Origin: Bog-756 sp963696495
Lineage (GTDB): Bacteria; Actinomycetota; Acidimicrobiia; Acidimicrobiales; RAAP-2
DNA: 64,000 bases
Assembly (NCBI GenBank): GCA_963696495.1
Contig: CAVOKJ010000003.1
Span: 658,886 to 722,885 of the forward strand
Direction of reading: 5' to 3'
Part shown: piece by piece, positions 53,010 to 61,634 of the stretch
How positions within the stretch are numbered: position 1 is the stretch's first letter
Layout of the letters: each line of letters starts with the position of its first letter
Position numbers and translations under genes: made by a program
Notes under the pieces: model-generated
Databases searched by the model: none
What the model saw: the letters and a program-made list of their open reading frames with translations, nothing else
Told to the model about the DNA's origin: nothing

Positions 53010-54089
53010 GTGATCCGGCCACGCGGCGGAACCACACGCCGACGCGACGACGAAGAGGAAGATGCGGCCTCCTCCGCCGAGGCAATAGGGCTCTTGCTGC
53101 GAAACAGCAGGGAGGAGCGCGGCCTCGACCTGCTCACGGTGCACGATCGGCTGAGTCGGCCGATCACCCAGATCGAGGCGCTGGAAAACGGTGACCTCGC
53201 CAGGCTTCCCGATCAGGCCATGGCCCTCTCCACGCTCCGTCGCTACGCCGCTTTCCTGGGCCTCGACGGGGACGCGCTCGCCCTCCAGATGATCGATGCG
53301 TGGTCGACGGCCGGCCCATCGCCGAAGCAGGAGTCGCCGACAGAGGCCGGTACGGCGGTGACCACCGTCGTGACCGCCGTCACCTCGGGACCGGACCACC
53401 TCCGGGCCTTCACCCAGACCGGCGAGGTGCCCAAGGTCGGCGGCGGCTCGAGCGGCCCACCGACCGGGTCGGGAGCCTATGGCTACGGTGTGATGGCCAC
53501 CGGCCCCCCCACCGGGACGTTCCCGGTCGTCCCCAAGCACGATCTGAAGCAGTCCCGGCGATCCGTGGCCAAGGCCCGCCGCCGGCTGCGGGCGCCCACG
53601 TCGCTCAAAGTGATCACCTGGGTGGCGGCGGTGCTGGTCCTGGTGGCGGCGGCCGGCATCGTCATCTACCGGGCCCAGCCCAAGTGGCTGGTGCAGGCCC
53701 ACCTCCTCAAGGTGCACCAACCGGGCGGGGCGGGGGCGGCGGGCCAGACGGCGGCGCCGGCCACCCATCAGGCGTCGAAAGTGGTCCAGACGTCCACCGG
53801 CGCGTCCAGCGCCTCCTACACCGTCGCCGCCGACAATTTCGATGTTGCGGTCTCCACCTCGGGCCGGTGCTGGGTGCAGGTCACCAGCTCCAAGTCGTCG
53901 GTGCCGCTGGTGAGCGGGGTCCAGCCCGCCGGCAAGCTGCTGACCTTCCCCGCCGACGGGGCGTTGACCGTGGAGGTCGGCTCGTCAGCGGTCGTCGTCG
54001 CCGTCACCATCGACAAGAAGGCCGTCTACTACAACGCCCCGAGCGCCGTCCCCTTCACGTACACCTTCACTCCGGCGTCGAGCTCGTAA
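53010..54089 (+). CDS. RodZ-like helix-turn-helix membrane protein
   Basis: A 359-aa protein with RodZ layout: an N-terminal HTH_25-like domain (LLLRNSREERGLDLLTVHDR, then IEALENGDLARLPDQ), a basic stretch, one membrane helix at about 207-226 (ITWVAAVLVLVAAAGIVIY), and an extracytoplasmic beta domain (DUF4115) with SGRCWVQVTSS. RodZ links MreB-type cytoskeletons to cell-wall growth. GTG 53010 has AGGAG 7 bases upstream, behind TACGCT. The Pro/Gly-rich linker (150-200) is longer than in Gram-negative RodZ. Confidence 0.82.
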   Translation: MIRPRGGTTRRRDDEEEDAASSAEAIGLLLRNSREERGLDLLTVHDRLSRPITQIEALENGDLARLPDQAMALSTLRRYAAFLGLDGDALALQMIDAWSTAGPSPKQESPTEAGTAVTTVVTAVTSGPDHLRAFTQTGEVPKVGGGSSGPPTGSGAYGYGVMATGPPTGTFPVVPKHDLKQSRRSVAKARRRLRAPTSLKVITWVAAVLVLVAAAGIVIYRAQPKWLVQAHLLKVHQPGGAGAAGQTAAPATHQASKVVQTSTGASSASYTVAADNFDVAVSTSGRCWVQVTSSKSSVPLVSGVQPAGKLLTFPADGALTVEVGSSAVVVAVTIDKKAVYYNAPSAVPFTYTFTPASSS

Positions 54090-54096
54090 CCGCCTC

Positions 54097-54185
54097 GGCG
54101 AGCCGGTAGCCGCGTCACCCGGCGAGCTGGTAGCCGCGTCACCCGGCGAGCTGGTAGCCGCGTCACCCGGCGAGCTGGTAGCCGC
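54097..54185. repeat. 24-bp tandem repeat, 3.7 copies
   Basis: Units beginning GGCGAGCTGGTAGCCGCGTC start at 54097, 54121, 54145 and 54169; the last is cut short. It fills the gap between the convergent RodZ-like and CtaG genes. An open frame crosses it on the minus strand but gives only a repeat peptide, which is not credible as a gene. Confidence 0.85.
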
Positions 54186-54191
54186 AGCCCT

Positions 54192-55109
54192 CTAGGCGTC
54201 GGTGACGGGAAGCTCGCCCAGGGCGGCGGATCCGGCTGCGGACCGGGCGGCCAGCTCGGCATCCAGCTGGGCGTCGTAGCGCGCCGCCTTTCGCTCCTCG
54301 AACCGCACCCACTGGACGAACACCGGAATCAGCGCGAGCACCGTGAAGAACTCGGCACCGATCCACAGGATCGCCGCCCCCGAATGGGTGCTGCTCAACG
54401 AGTACATCGACGCCACCGGACGTGCATTGGTCAACAGCGCGAGGGCGAGGAACGACTCGACCGGCACCCCGATCAGCAGACTGGCCAGTCTGGCGCCGTG
54501 CCCCATCTGCCAGTGCGGAATCGGGTCGATGGCGATGACCGGCCACCAGAACAGGGTCGAGGCGAAGAAGAAGGCGACGTTGATCAGGTCCATCACCCAC
54601 ATGTGCAACATGGCGAAGTTGATGGCGAAGGTCAAGAAGAAGGCGAACATCGTCACGTAGTAGAGGATCCACACCGGGAGGGGATGGGTCAGGATGCGGA
54701 ACGGCCGGGAGTTGAGGATCCGCAGGAGACGGACCTTCGTCCTCCGGCTGGACGTCTGGAGGGCCAGGGTCATCGGGGCCCCCATGGCCAGGAGCGGTGG
54801 GGCGATGACCATCAACAGGAGGTGCTGGATCACATGGGCCTGGAAGTAGTCCATGGTGTAGGTGGCCACGGGTGACTGGAGGGCGGCATCGAGGGCGACG
54901 AGGCCGGCGATGAACGAGACGGTCCGCTTGCTGCTCCAGTGCCGCCCCCGCAGGGTGACCGCCCACTCGGCGCGCAGATACCAGACCGCAGCGGTGATCA
55001 CCGCCACCAGCACCAGGAGGGCGAAGGGGCTGAACTCCCACTGGGTGAAGGCGTTGTGGGCCGTGAGCGGCACCCGGGTCATCGAGGGCATCCCGTGCGA
55101 GAGGGGCAC
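54192..55109 (-). CDS. CtaG-family cytochrome c oxidase assembly protein (caa3 type)
   Basis: Polytopic membrane protein of 305 aa of the caa3-CtaG family, with about seven helices. Conserved segments are FTQWEFSPFALL near the N-terminus, YFQAHVIQHLLLMVIAPPLL, HMWVMDL and DPIPHWQMGHGARL, whose His are typical metal-type residues of the family, involved in copper insertion in cytochrome c oxidase. GTG 55109 lies 6 bases after TACGCT (55121-55116), so it is leaderless. No oxidase subunit genes are in this window. Confidence 0.88.
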   Translation of the reverse strand: MPLSHGMPSMTRVPLTAHNAFTQWEFSPFALLVLVAVITAAVWYLRAEWAVTLRGRHWSSKRTVSFIAGLVALDAALQSPVATYTMDYFQAHVIQHLLLMVIAPPLLAMGAPMTLALQTSSRRTKVRLLRILNSRPFRILTHPLPVWILYYVTMFAFFLTFAINFAMLHMWVMDLINVAFFFASTLFWWPVIAIDPIPHWQMGHGARLASLLIGVPVESFLALALLTNARPVASMYSLSSTHSGAAILWIGAEFFTVLALIPVFVQWVRFEERKAARYDAQLDAELAARSAAGSAALGELPVTDA

Positions 55110-55115
55110 GTGGAC

Positions 55116-55121
55116 AGCGTA
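55116..55121 (-). promoter_or_regulatory. -10 element of the leaderless CtaG gene
   Basis: TACGCT with a 6-base spacer to GTG 55109 on the minus strand. Confidence 0.5.
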
Positions 55122-55275
55122 CCGATGATGGCGGTGCCGTCCCATTCGGCGGGTCGGCCCCAGCGGCACGCCGGTCGGCCCTGGCTGGCGGTCGACCGGG
55201 CTCGGGGTGGCAGCCCAGGGGCGGTGGGGCGCTCTGCGGCCGGTCGACCGGGCTCGGGCCGGCCGGGACCGACGA

Positions 55276-55788
55276 TCAGGTGGTGGCGGGGTGGATCCTG
55301 ACGACCTCGCCGGTCTCCACCCGGTAGCGCCATCCCTCCACCTCGACGGCGTCGGGCAGCAGCGGGCAGGCGCGCACGGCGTCGACGTCCACACGCAGTG
55401 CCTCGTCGGGATCGGGCATGGTGAGGAACTCCCACTGCGAGGACAGCTCCTCCGATCCGGCCGGAAGGTCCGACCGCACGTCGCCGTCCGTCCGGTGGGC
55501 CAGTGCACAGTTGGTGTGCTGCATCACGGCGATCCGGGTCACGCCCAGGAAGTTGGTGGCCAGGATGAGCGAGCGCAGGACGTCCGGAGTGACCCGGCCG
55601 CCGGCATTTCGCAGGATCTTGGCGTCCCCGGGAACCAGACCCAGCATGGCCAGGGGCTCGATCCGGCTGTCCATGCAGGTGACCAGGGCGAACGCCTTTG
55701 CGGCGCGGGCCGGCACGCCGGCCAGGGTGAACTCTTCCACGTAGTGGGCATTTGCCTGCAGGAGGTCATCGAACATGCAGCGAAGCAT
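55276..55788 (-). CDS. Beta-class carbonic anhydrase
   Basis: Beta-carbonic anhydrase of 170 aa, interconverting CO2 and bicarbonate. The zinc ligands are Cys38 (in TCMDSR, with Asp40 and Arg42 as the catalytic dyad), His91 and Cys94 (in QHTNC). The small size matches type-II beta enzymes such as the Mycobacterium Rv1284 type. The start is ATG 55788 or ATG 55776; neither has a clear ribosome site. It is followed on the same strand by the CtaG gene after 166 bases. Confidence 0.92.
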   Translation of the reverse strand: MLRCMFDDLLQANAHYVEEFTLAGVPARAAKAFALVTCMDSRIEPLAMLGLVPGDAKILRNAGGRVTPDVLRSLILATNFLGVTRIAVMQHTNCALAHRTDGDVRSDLPAGSEELSSQWEFLTMPDPDEALRVDVDAVRACPLLPDAVEVEGWRYRVETGEVVRIHPATT

Positions 55789-55858
55789 GGCAGACGACGC
55801 CGGCCGGGATCCAAGCCGCCGGCCGGGTCCGCCGAACCGACCGGTCGGTCGGTCGGGC

Positions 55859-56860
55859 TCAGGCCGGTGGGACGAACCGGATGTCCAGGCTCCGGAGGTA
55901 GGTCTGGAGCCCGGCATCCTGGATGGGGACGAGATGGGCGGGCGCGCCCGACTCGTTGACATGGGCGTGCCACAGGCCCGGGGGCGTGACGAACGCACCC
56001 CCGGCCTCCCAGTCGACCCTGATCGGGTCGATGATCGCACCCCCGTCGTCGACCCCGGCCCCGAGCAAGGTGTAGCAGCCCGGCTCGCAGTCGAGGATGA
56101 GGTCGAGCGCCACCGACTGGTGCCGGTGGGGACGCTGCACCTGGTCGGTGGGGAGCAGTCCGAACATGGCCCACAGCACGTGGGTGATGGTCAGGGTCTG
56201 TTCCTGGGCGGCGTTGGCCAGCAGCACGCTCACCCGGCTCCGCGCGCCGGCCTCGGGCGCTGCGGCGATGGCCTGCAGCTCCGCCTGGGCCGCGGCCCGC
56301 GGGAACTTGGTGGCGCGGAACCTGGGCCCGGCCGCCCGGACCCCGAGATACCGGAGGAGCGGCTCGTCGTGGACCCAGTACAGCGTGGCCGTCCCCACGG
56401 CGTGGTGGGTCGCCGCCGAAGGCCCGTCCCCGGTGGCCGGCAGGGTGACGAAGTCGCCCTCCTCCCAGTCGATCACGTCGCCCGTCCCGGCCAAGGTCGT
56501 GCGACCCCGACCCCCCATGACATGGAGTAGCTGGGACGTCGCATTGGGAGCGAGCGTGAGCTCCTCCCCCGCCTCGATCCTCAGGAAGCTGGCCATCAGA
56601 CCGGGGCTGGTCGCCGGGCCCGTCGTGATCCCGAGCTCGGCGGAGAGGTCGAGCGACACGACCCGCGTGGGCCCGTCCTGGTGGAGCCGGCTGGGGAAGC
56701 TGACGATCGGGACCTTCGTCGTGTGACCGGACCCGATCGGGTCGGCGGCGGTCGAGTACTCGAAGAACCGGGCGTCCTCGGTCCAGTCGGTCGCCGTCCC
56801 GCTCCCCGAGGGCCCCTCTACGGCACCACGGGTCCCGGGTTCACCGGAGATCGTCGTCAT
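55859..56860 (-). CDS. Bicupin protein, gentisate-dioxygenase-like
   Basis: A 333-aa protein of two cupin domains. The C-terminal cupin shows QRPHRHQSVALDLIL with metal ligands and GLWHAHVNESG with the last His, as in ring-cleaving cupins such as gentisate 1,2-dioxygenase. The N-terminal cupin (QLLHVMGGRGRT) has fewer metal-like residues, so one site may be inactive. ATG 56860 has AAGGAGA 6 bases upstream. It is transcribed toward the carbonic anhydrase gene. The aromatic or aliphatic substrate is not known. Confidence 0.8.
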   Translation of the reverse strand: MTTISGEPGTRGAVEGPSGSGTATDWTEDARFFEYSTAADPIGSGHTTKVPIVSFPSRLHQDGPTRVVSLDLSAELGITTGPATSPGLMASFLRIEAGEELTLAPNATSQLLHVMGGRGRTTLAGTGDVIDWEEGDFVTLPATGDGPSAATHHAVGTATLYWVHDEPLLRYLGVRAAGPRFRATKFPRAAAQAELQAIAAAPEAGARSRVSVLLANAAQEQTLTITHVLWAMFGLLPTDQVQRPHRHQSVALDLILDCEPGCYTLLGAGVDDGGAIIDPIRVDWEAGGAFVTPPGLWHAHVNESGAPAHLVPIQDAGLQTYLRSLDIRFVPPA

Positions 56861-57010
56861 GGTGGCTCTCCTTCCGGATGCCGGACCCCGGTGAGGTTCG
56901 GGCCCTGGTCGTCGCTCGCCCCGGTGGGACGACCACCCCAGCGTAGAGCCGTACCGTCAGGGGCACGACCGGGAGGCGGTCGCCGCCGCGGTCAGTCGGA
57001 GAAGCCGTGG

Positions 57011-57781
57011 TCAGTCGGAGAAGTGGGTCCTCGGCCGCTGCTCCAACGCCCCCGCCACGAACACGTCCACCTTCTCGTTGTAGAAGGAGACCAGCCCGGC
57101 GATGGGGAGAAGCTGCCGGGTCGGGAAGCTGTAGCTCCAGGCCAGGTCCTCGTGGGTGACCCCACCCACCCGCACCGACCAGTAGTCCGAGGTGGTCCCC
57201 TTGTACGGGCAGCTCGTGACGGTCGGACTGGGGACCAGGTGTTCGAACTCCACCTCGGTCCGGTTGAGGTAGTACCGGGTCGGGAGGCCGGTCTCGAAGA
57301 CCATGACCGGGCTGGACGACTCGGCGAGCACCACCCCGTCCAGCTCGACGCGCACGGTGCGGGTGGACCGGAGCGCGTCGACCCGCGAGTACGGGTCACG
57401 CGGATGCACGAACACCTCCTCGTCCTCCTCGAACCATCCGCCCAGTGCGTCCCACTCGAACCGGAACGTGTCGGCCAGCTCGCCGCGGACCGGGTCGACG
57501 AGCAACCGTGCCACTGGTGGCCGGTGCGGCCCGGCGGCGGAGGCGAACGAGTAGAGGCGCACCGTCCCGCGGGGCGACTCCTCGGTCATGCCGTCGGTGA
57601 CGAGGAGATCCTCGCGGACGTCACGGCGCGGGATGTAGTACTGCGGATAGTTGGACCACTCCCACACGTAGAGCGCGTCCGTCGTGTCGAGGAGCATCTC
57701 GCCCCCGTGCTCGGCCCGTATGCGTCGCGGCACCGGTTCGATGCGGTTGAGACGGGTGGTCGTCCTCGGGTAGCCGGCCAT
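57011..57781 (-). CDS. Tandem DUF427 protein
   Basis: A 256-aa protein with two DUF427 domains: the first has LDTTDALYVWEWSNYPQYYIP, the second RVELDGVVLAESSSPVMVFETGLPT, TSCPYKGTTSDYWSV and DLAWSYSFP. The Cys of TSCPYKG is typical of the family, which has no settled function. ATG 57781 has AGGAGG 3 bases further upstream. It is the next gene downstream of the PH-domain pair on the minus strand. Confidence 0.85.
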   Translation of the reverse strand: MAGYPRTTTRLNRIEPVPRRIRAEHGGEMLLDTTDALYVWEWSNYPQYYIPRRDVREDLLVTDGMTEESPRGTVRLYSFASAAGPHRPPVARLLVDPVRGELADTFRFEWDALGGWFEEDEEVFVHPRDPYSRVDALRSTRTVRVELDGVVLAESSSPVMVFETGLPTRYYLNRTEVEFEHLVPSPTVTSCPYKGTTSDYWSVRVGGVTHEDLAWSYSFPTRQLLPIAGLVSFYNEKVDVFVAGALEQRPRTHFSD

Positions 57782-57853
57782 GGCCCTCCTGTCCGATAGG
57801 CGGTCGGTCGCTGACTCCCAAAACTACGCCGCCGCTGCGGGCGTCGCCGGGGC

Positions 57854-59263
57854 TCAGGCGGGGAGCGCCGTCGGGTCCCACCGGCGCAACCGGGCCTTCC
57901 GGGCCCGGTCCACCTGACGGTCCAGCATGGCCCGGGCGGCCAGTGCATCGCGGTTGGCCGCCCGGATCCTGACCGGTCCGCGGGTCGAGTCGAGGTGCAC
58001 GGTCGCCAGGCCGAGTACCCGCTGCAGTGGCCCACTGGTCAGGCGCACGCTCTGGGTCCGCTCGTGGGGCACCACGTCGATCGTGCGGGACAACAGTCCG
58101 TGCTGGGCCACGAAGACCGACTCGTCGGACCCCACCAACTGCCGCCGCCACCAGAGCGGTGCCCGCAACGCCGCCCGCCGGGGAGGCCGGTCCAGCGGGA
58201 CCGCATCGAGGTCCACCCCACCCATGATCCAACCGACCAGCGCCAGTGCGTAGGCCCGGTCCGTGACGGGTAGCAGCACCGTGGCCTTCGAGTTGCTGTT
58301 CCCGACGTAGCCGGCCACGTTCATGCGGACCTGGGCCCAGCCGAACAGGCGCCACGCCATCGGCTGGTGGACGAGGATCGCCTGGATCCGGCCGGGGGGC
58401 ACGGTCTGGCGACTCGTCGAGAACAGCCCGTGACGGATCCGCAGGCCGTCGGGCGATTCGGTGACGGTGAAGTCCCACAGGGTGGTGACCCGCTGCCAGA
58501 TGGCGTGGAGGATCAGGACGGCGAACCACAGGAACAACGCGATGCCCAGTCCCGAGGTGGCACGGTGGCTGTTCTGTTGGCCGACGACGGCGAGGAACGG
58601 CCCGATCAGCAGCGGAACGAGCCGCCACGAGATCGTCTGGAGGAGCACGGCCCGGATCAGCTGACCGTGGGGAACCGAGACCACCGGTCGTTCGGGCGCC
58701 TCCTCCGCCCCGTCGGCCCCTCCCCCCGACCGGCTGAGCAGGTCGGCCCGCAGCTGTCGGGCCACCGGTCGGGACAGGAAGCGGAGCCGCACGGCCGAGC
58801 GCTCCGTGCCGGCCGTGGTGACCCTCAACTCGGCCAGGCCGAAGATGCGGGCGGTGAACGGCTCGAGCACGTCGACGCTCTGCACCCGGTTGAGCCGCAC
58901 ACGCTTCGATCGCTTCTGCAGCAGCCCGCTGTCGATCCGCAGCTCCCCGCCGTGCAGGTGGTAGCGGGTGACGGCCACGGCGATCAACCCGCGCACCACC
59001 ACGAGGGCGGCCAGGCCCACATAGACGAGCAGCGCCGTCACGTTCGGCCCGCCGCCCGCCCCCGCCCGCTGTCCGCCCAGGCTGAACAGGGCGAACACCA
59101 CCAGGAGCCCGAGGATCCTCCCGCCGAGAGCGAGCGGTGTGAGCGGGTGGAGCTTGAACGTCTCGTCGCCGGGGTCCCGCCCGACCGCCCGCTCGGGTTG
59201 CGGGCCCGACGCTCCCGGGACCGACGGCTCCGGGGGCTCAGAGCCCACTGGCGTGGGCCTCAC
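57854..59263 (-). CDS. Bacterial PH-domain membrane protein (YdbT-like)
   Basis: A 469-aa protein with paired membrane helices at about 43-60 and 75-95 and again near 215-250, each followed by a bacterial PH-2 (DUF304) domain with the pattern IDSGLLQKRSKRVRLNRVQSVDV, IRHGLFSTSRQTVPPGRIQAI and AQHGLLSRTIDVVPHERTQS. Three such domains are seen. The YdbS/YdbT pair of Bacillus is linked to resistance to class IIa-type bacteriocins; that role is not shown here. Its start overlaps the YdbS-like gene by 26 bases. Confidence 0.85.
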   Translation of the reverse strand: MRPTPVGSEPPEPSVPGASGPQPERAVGRDPGDETFKLHPLTPLALGGRILGLLVVFALFSLGGQRAGAGGGPNVTALLVYVGLAALVVVRGLIAVAVTRYHLHGGELRIDSGLLQKRSKRVRLNRVQSVDVLEPFTARIFGLAELRVTTAGTERSAVRLRFLSRPVARQLRADLLSRSGGGADGAEEAPERPVVSVPHGQLIRAVLLQTISWRLVPLLIGPFLAVVGQQNSHRATSGLGIALFLWFAVLILHAIWQRVTTLWDFTVTESPDGLRIRHGLFSTSRQTVPPGRIQAILVHQPMAWRLFGWAQVRMNVAGYVGNSNSKATVLLPVTDRAYALALVGWIMGGVDLDAVPLDRPPRRAALRAPLWWRRQLVGSDESVFVAQHGLLSRTIDVVPHERTQSVRLTSGPLQRVLGLATVHLDSTRGPVRIRAANRDALAARAMLDRQVDRARKARLRRWDPTALPA

Positions 59264-59726
59264 CCAGCTGGGTCAGCCGGTCGCGGAGCTCGGAGGCCAC
59301 CGTCGGGGTGAGCCCGCAGACCTTGGCGTCGGTGGTGGCCGCCGCCGTGTGGAGCTTCACCCGCACCAGGCCGAAGGCCCGCTCGATCGGCCCGGCTTCG
59401 ACATCCACCAGCTGCATCCGGCCGTAGGGCACCACGCAGAGCCGTCTGAACATCGCCCCGTGGGTGACGACCAGGTCGTCGGATCGTTCCACGTAACCCC
59501 ACGACCGCAGGTTCCGGCCGATGGACGCCCAGCCCAGCACCAGGAGCACCAGTCCCACCGTCCCGGCGATGGCCGCGGCCTGCCCCGACACCAGGATGAA
59601 CACCCCGGTCACTCCTCCGACCACCGGTAGGCCGACGGCGGCGAGCTCCGCCCGCCTCATGTGGGCCAGGCGTGGCGACACCCGCTGCCAGGGGTGCTCG
59701 AGCGGCGGTCCGAACGGGTCGTCCAT
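59238..59726 (-). CDS. Bacterial PH-domain membrane protein (YdbS-like)
   Basis: A 162-aa protein with two membrane helices (about 30-70) and one bacterial PH-2 domain: VVTHGAMFRRLCVVPYGRMQLVDV then GPIERAFGLVRVKLHTA. ATG 59726 lies 7 bases after TAGCGT (59739-59734) and is leaderless. It overlaps the YdbT-like gene, so the two are translated as a unit and probably form one complex. Confidence 0.88.
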   Translation of the reverse strand: MDDPFGPPLEHPWQRVSPRLAHMRRAELAAVGLPVVGGVTGVFILVSGQAAAIAGTVGLVLLVLGWASIGRNLRSWGYVERSDDLVVTHGAMFRRLCVVPYGRMQLVDVEAGPIERAFGLVRVKLHTAAATTDAKVCGLTPTVASELRDRLTQLGEAHASGL

Positions 59727-59733
59727 GCAGGGA

Positions 59734-59739
59734 ACGCTA
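59734..59739 (-). promoter_or_regulatory. -10 element of the leaderless PH-domain gene pair
   Basis: TAGCGT on the minus strand, 7 bases before ATG 59726. Confidence 0.5.
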
Positions 59740-59801
59740 CCCGTGCCCCCTCGTCCACCCACGCCCCGGAGGTGATCCCGGCTGCTGCCCAACCGCTGGG
59801 C

Positions 59802-61265
59802 TCAGGCGCCCGTCGGCGCCTCCGAGTCCGTCGCCGCTGCGGCGTCCCGCCCCTCGCCGGCCGGGCGACCGGGGCGCCGTCGCGGCCGGCTGGTCGCCGC
59901 CCGGGCGGCGGCTGCCGCCTGCAGCCTGGGCACGAAGACGAGGACGTAGGTGGTGGACAGTGCCCCGAGGACGGCGATGACGCCGATCGGGGCGACGGAG
60001 AAGTGGCGGGCGTCCCTGGGGTCGGAGAACCCGGTGGCCACGAACAGGACGGCGAACAGCACGGCCCCGAACGCCGCCAGGGGCCGGCCGGCGACCAGGC
60101 GGAACGGGCGCTCACGGGTCTCGCGGCGGCGCAGGATCACCAGGCACAGGGAGGCGATGGCGTAGATCCCCGATTCGATGGCCGCCCCCACCGACACCAG
60201 GAGCAGCCACTGCCCGGTGGCGAAGACCGCAGCGGCCACGATCGCCGAGCCGACCGCCAACGTGGTGACGGCCAGCCAGGGGACGGCCTTCAGGTTCAGA
60301 CGGGCGAACTGACGGGGCAGGGTCCCCTCGCGGGCGGCGGCATAGATGAAGCGCGACGCCACGAGGAAGCCGCCGTTGAACGTGTTGAGGGCCGTGAGCA
60401 CGGTCAGGGCCAGCATCCACAGCTCGCCGACGGTGCCCAACGCCGCCTGCCCCAACAGCAGTTGGGGATAGGCGCTCCCGTGCACGCGGCCGAACGGCAC
60501 CAGATGGGCCAACGCCAGGGCGAACAGCGTCGAGACCAACCAGATCAGGGCCGGCGCGATGAACAGCGCCCGGGTGATGACCTTGGGCGTCCTGGCCTCC
60601 TCGGCGGTCGTGGTGACCCATTCGAAGGCGGCGTAGAGGAAGAGGGCGAAGGCCACCGCCTGCACGCCCGAGAAGCTTCCCCGGCCGAAGAGATCGAAGG
60701 GGTGCCGGAAGGCACCCCCCACGTGGAACAGGGCGATCACCGAGAGCACGGCGGTCCCCGAGAGCACCGAGTAGGTGACGACCGTCTGCACCCATCCGGC
60801 CAGCCGCACGCCCCGCAGGTTGGCGGTCAGCGCCACGCCCAACAGCACGGCGATCCACACATAGGCCAGGGCCGCCGGCTCGTGGAGCACGTGGCGGACG
60901 GCCGCCCCGATCAGGAAGGCGTCGGCCGCGATGACCAGGACCACCGTCGTCATGTAGGTGAAGGTCACCGACAGCGCGGTCCGGCTTCCCACGGCCCGGC
61001 CGAGGTAGAGGCGGATCCCCGCCGCCGTCGGGTAGAGGCCGTTCAACTCGGAGAAGATCCCCGCCACCAACAGGACCAGCAGGCCGCCGACGAAGATGGC
61101 CACGGCCGCCGTGGCCCCCGGAGCGTAGGCCAGCACCGACACCACCCCCAGGTAGTCGATGGCGGCGAACGCCAGCCCGGTGGAGGTGGCGGTGGCGGTG
61201 GCGGTGCCCACCGATCGCCGGAGCACGGACGCGCCGGCCGGGCGCGCCGGCACTGCACCTCCCAT
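59802..61265 (-). CDS. APC-superfamily amino acid permease
   Basis: Amino acid/polyamine permease of the APC superfamily, 487 aa, about 12 helices. SELNGLYPTAAGIRLYLGRA after helix 2 is the consensus amphipathic region, and AEEARTPKVITRALFIAP in helix 6-7 is typical. ATG 61265 overlaps the stop of the SCP2-like gene (TGATG). The operon aminotransferase-SCP2-permease suggests uptake and transamination of an amine or amino acid. The C-terminal 40 residues are a disordered Arg/Ala/Pro tail. Confidence 0.9.
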   Translation of the reverse strand: MGGAVPARPAGASVLRRSVGTATATATSTGLAFAAIDYLGVVSVLAYAPGATAAVAIFVGGLLVLLVAGIFSELNGLYPTAAGIRLYLGRAVGSRTALSVTFTYMTTVVLVIAADAFLIGAAVRHVLHEPAALAYVWIAVLLGVALTANLRGVRLAGWVQTVVTYSVLSGTAVLSVIALFHVGGAFRHPFDLFGRGSFSGVQAVAFALFLYAAFEWVTTTAEEARTPKVITRALFIAPALIWLVSTLFALALAHLVPFGRVHGSAYPQLLLGQAALGTVGELWMLALTVLTALNTFNGGFLVASRFIYAAAREGTLPRQFARLNLKAVPWLAVTTLAVGSAIVAAAVFATGQWLLLVSVGAAIESGIYAIASLCLVILRRRETRERPFRLVAGRPLAAFGAVLFAVLFVATGFSDPRDARHFSVAPIGVIAVLGALSTTYVLVFVPRLQAAAAARAATSRPRRRPGRPAGEGRDAAAATDSEAPTGA

Positions 61266-61624
61266 CAGACGTCGGGCCAGATCACCGAGCTGATGGCGTC
61301 CAGGCGCATCACGTCCTCTTGGGAGCCCTGCACGGTGATCTCGCCCCGCAGGTACTTCTGCACCGGGTTCAGGTCACCCCAGAACATGTCGCAGAACGTT
61401 TCGGAGTGGGTCGTCACCACGATGTCGGGGGTGCCGACGTGCCCCTCGGGTGTCGAGAGGATCTCACCGCGGTCGACTTCCATCGAGAAGGTGATGGCGT
61501 TGTCCGAGCAGACGAAGTGCAGTGTCCTCGACCAGTCCCGCTGCATCTTCCGCAGCCGTTCGTTCCCGTTGCAGCTGACCGTGTAGTCGGCCAGTGCCTC
61601 GGCCAGCTCGTCCCATGCAGCCAT
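61265..61624 (-). CDS. SCP2-like sterol-binding-fold protein
   Basis: A 119-aa protein of the sterol-carrier-protein-2 fold. The closing motif MFWGDLNPVQKYLRGEITVQ with DVMRLDAI is the recognisable SCP2 end, which forms part of the lipid-binding tunnel; TFSMEVDRGE and GTPDIVVTTHSETF precede it. It lies between an aminotransferase (10 bases upstream) and a permease, a setting unlike the sterol pathway. Its ligand is unknown. Confidence 0.85.
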   Translation of the reverse strand: MAAWDELAEALADYTVSCNGNERLRKMQRDWSRTLHFVCSDNAITFSMEVDRGEILSTPEGHVGTPDIVVTTHSETFCDMFWGDLNPVQKYLRGEITVQGSQEDVMRLDAISSVIWPDV

Positions 61625-61634
61625 GGCCCGCCCC

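Noticed and set aside
54029..54262. Minus-strand frame with repeated LPARRVTR peptide
   Set aside because: It is only the translation of the 24-bp tandem repeat between two convergent genes, with no ribosome site.
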